NCBI GenBank assembly: GCA_007131845.1
Contig: SLPT01000364.1
Location: 1 to 5,350, forward strand
Length of the DNA: 5,350 bases
Reading direction: 5' to 3'
DNA from: Desulfobacteraceae bacterium
GTDB lineage: Bacteria > Desulfobacterota > Desulfobacteria > Desulfobacterales > Desulfosalsimonadaceae
The position numbers were made by a program, and so were the translations under genes. This document shows positions 4,960-5,350 of the stretch, piece after piece. The notes beneath the pieces were generated by a model. That model did no database searches and was not told the DNA's origin. It was given only the letters and a program-made list of their open reading frames with translations. The first letter of the stretch is position 1. Each line of letters starts with the position of its first letter.

Positions 4960-5350
4960 TGCCGCCGCACCTCTGCAAACAAACCTTCCCCGTCCGAGGC
5001 TTTCCGCGTTTCAGGGGTGAAGCCCGGCAGCCGGATTTCTATTTCAGGGGACACGCCCCGCCAGTTTGCCTCCAGATAAACCCTTGCCCCGTCCCCGGTA
5101 CTTTCGATCCGTACGGATACCGGCCCCCAGGAAGTGGGTGTGGGGCCGAAAAGAAGCGATTTGCCGCTATCGATCCATTCGGGGAAGATGCCCTGGCCGA
5201 TGATGAGGCGTCCGGTTTCCTCCCGCACGAACAGACTCCGGATCATCATGAGGTATTCGGCTGCGGCCCATCCGTGCTGGCCGTCGCCCATGCACCCGCC
5301 GCCGGTCCTTGGATGAATGGCCTCCGGCCAATGGCCCGTAGGCGAGGCCA
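4956..5350 (-). CDS. C-terminal part of a six-hairpin-type glycosidase (partial)
   Basis: Only the last 130 residues lie in the window; the frame stays open to the right edge, so the true start is outside and an ATG at 5289-5291 is internal. The visible part begins with TGHWPEAIHPRTGGG, then CMGDGQHGWAAAEY and a helix MMIRSLFVREE. This is the pattern of the last barrel helices of (alpha/alpha)6 glycosidases related to glycogen-debranching or GH15/GH63-type enzymes. A short beta-rich tail follows (WGPVSVRIES, ARVYLEANW, EIEIRLPGF). The family match rests on recall of this signature, so the exact family and substrate remain open. It is the upstream gene of the glycosyltransferase, with a 4-nt ATGA overlap, which suggests that hydrolase and transferase act on the same glycan. 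Confidence 0.72.
   Translation of the reverse strand, partial: ASPTGHWPEAIHPRTGGGCMGDGQHGWAAAEYLMMIRSLFVREETGRLIIGQGIFPEWIDSGKSLLFGPTPTSWGPVSVRIESTGDGARVYLEANWRGVSPEIEIRLPGFTPETRKASDGEGLFAEVRRQ

Noticed and set aside
4339..5079. A long 246-codon plus-strand frame antisense to the glycosyltransferase
   Set aside because: The opposite strand encodes all GT4 motifs in order; the antisense product has no recognisable domain and is a typical shadow of a GC-rich gene.

Overview
The window is about 54% G+C by eye. It looks like a compact stretch of bacterial chromosome, most likely from a Desulfobacterota (Desulfobacteraceae-like) anaerobe. The reasons are the gene families present (a COG0731-type radical SAM protein with a C-terminal helix-turn-helix-like tail, a 3D-domain lipoprotein with an insert, an orphan AMMECR1 protein, an FmdB zinc ribbon) and the style of the intergenic repeats. 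That placement is inference from recall, not a computed classification. I see no tRNA, rRNA, CRISPR array, transposase or integrase gene.

Layout. Positions 1-169 are a leader with a dispersed repeat (copy A), a good -10 box and a strong Shine-Dalgarno site. They lead into a small FmdB-type zinc-ribbon gene (170-418, +). Its 3' end meets, 3 nt away, a calcineurin-like metallophosphoesterase gene (422-1081, -). The divergent intergenic region 1082-1371 holds a second, inverted copy of the repeat (copy B), an AT-rich promoter-like block and a short hairpin. It is followed by an AMMECR1 / AmmeMemoRadiSam protein A gene (1372-1965, +). Positions 1966-2174 are dominated by a long imperfect inverted repeat of MITE-like appearance. 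A 3D-domain lipoprotein gene (2175-2735, +) follows and overlaps by 13 nt, tail to tail, with the last gene of a minus-strand operon.

That operon reads right to left: the C-terminal part of a six-hairpin-type glycosidase (4956-5350, open at the window edge), a GT4 glycosyltransferase (3667-4959) and a radical SAM protein (2723-3670). Both junctions are 4-nt ATGA overlaps, so the three are probably translationally coupled and may act together in making or remodelling a glycan or glycolipid. That joint role is inferred only from gene order.

The protein-coding content is mostly recognisable families. The less explained signals lie in the noncoding and structural layer: the two repeat copies at nearly equal distance upstream of two different start codons, the long hairpin after the AMMECR1 gene, and two terminator-like hairpins buried in coding sequence, one of them antisense inside the radical SAM gene. 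I did not find a convincing new multi-gene system. The coupled glycosidase-glycosyltransferase-radical SAM operon is the closest candidate.
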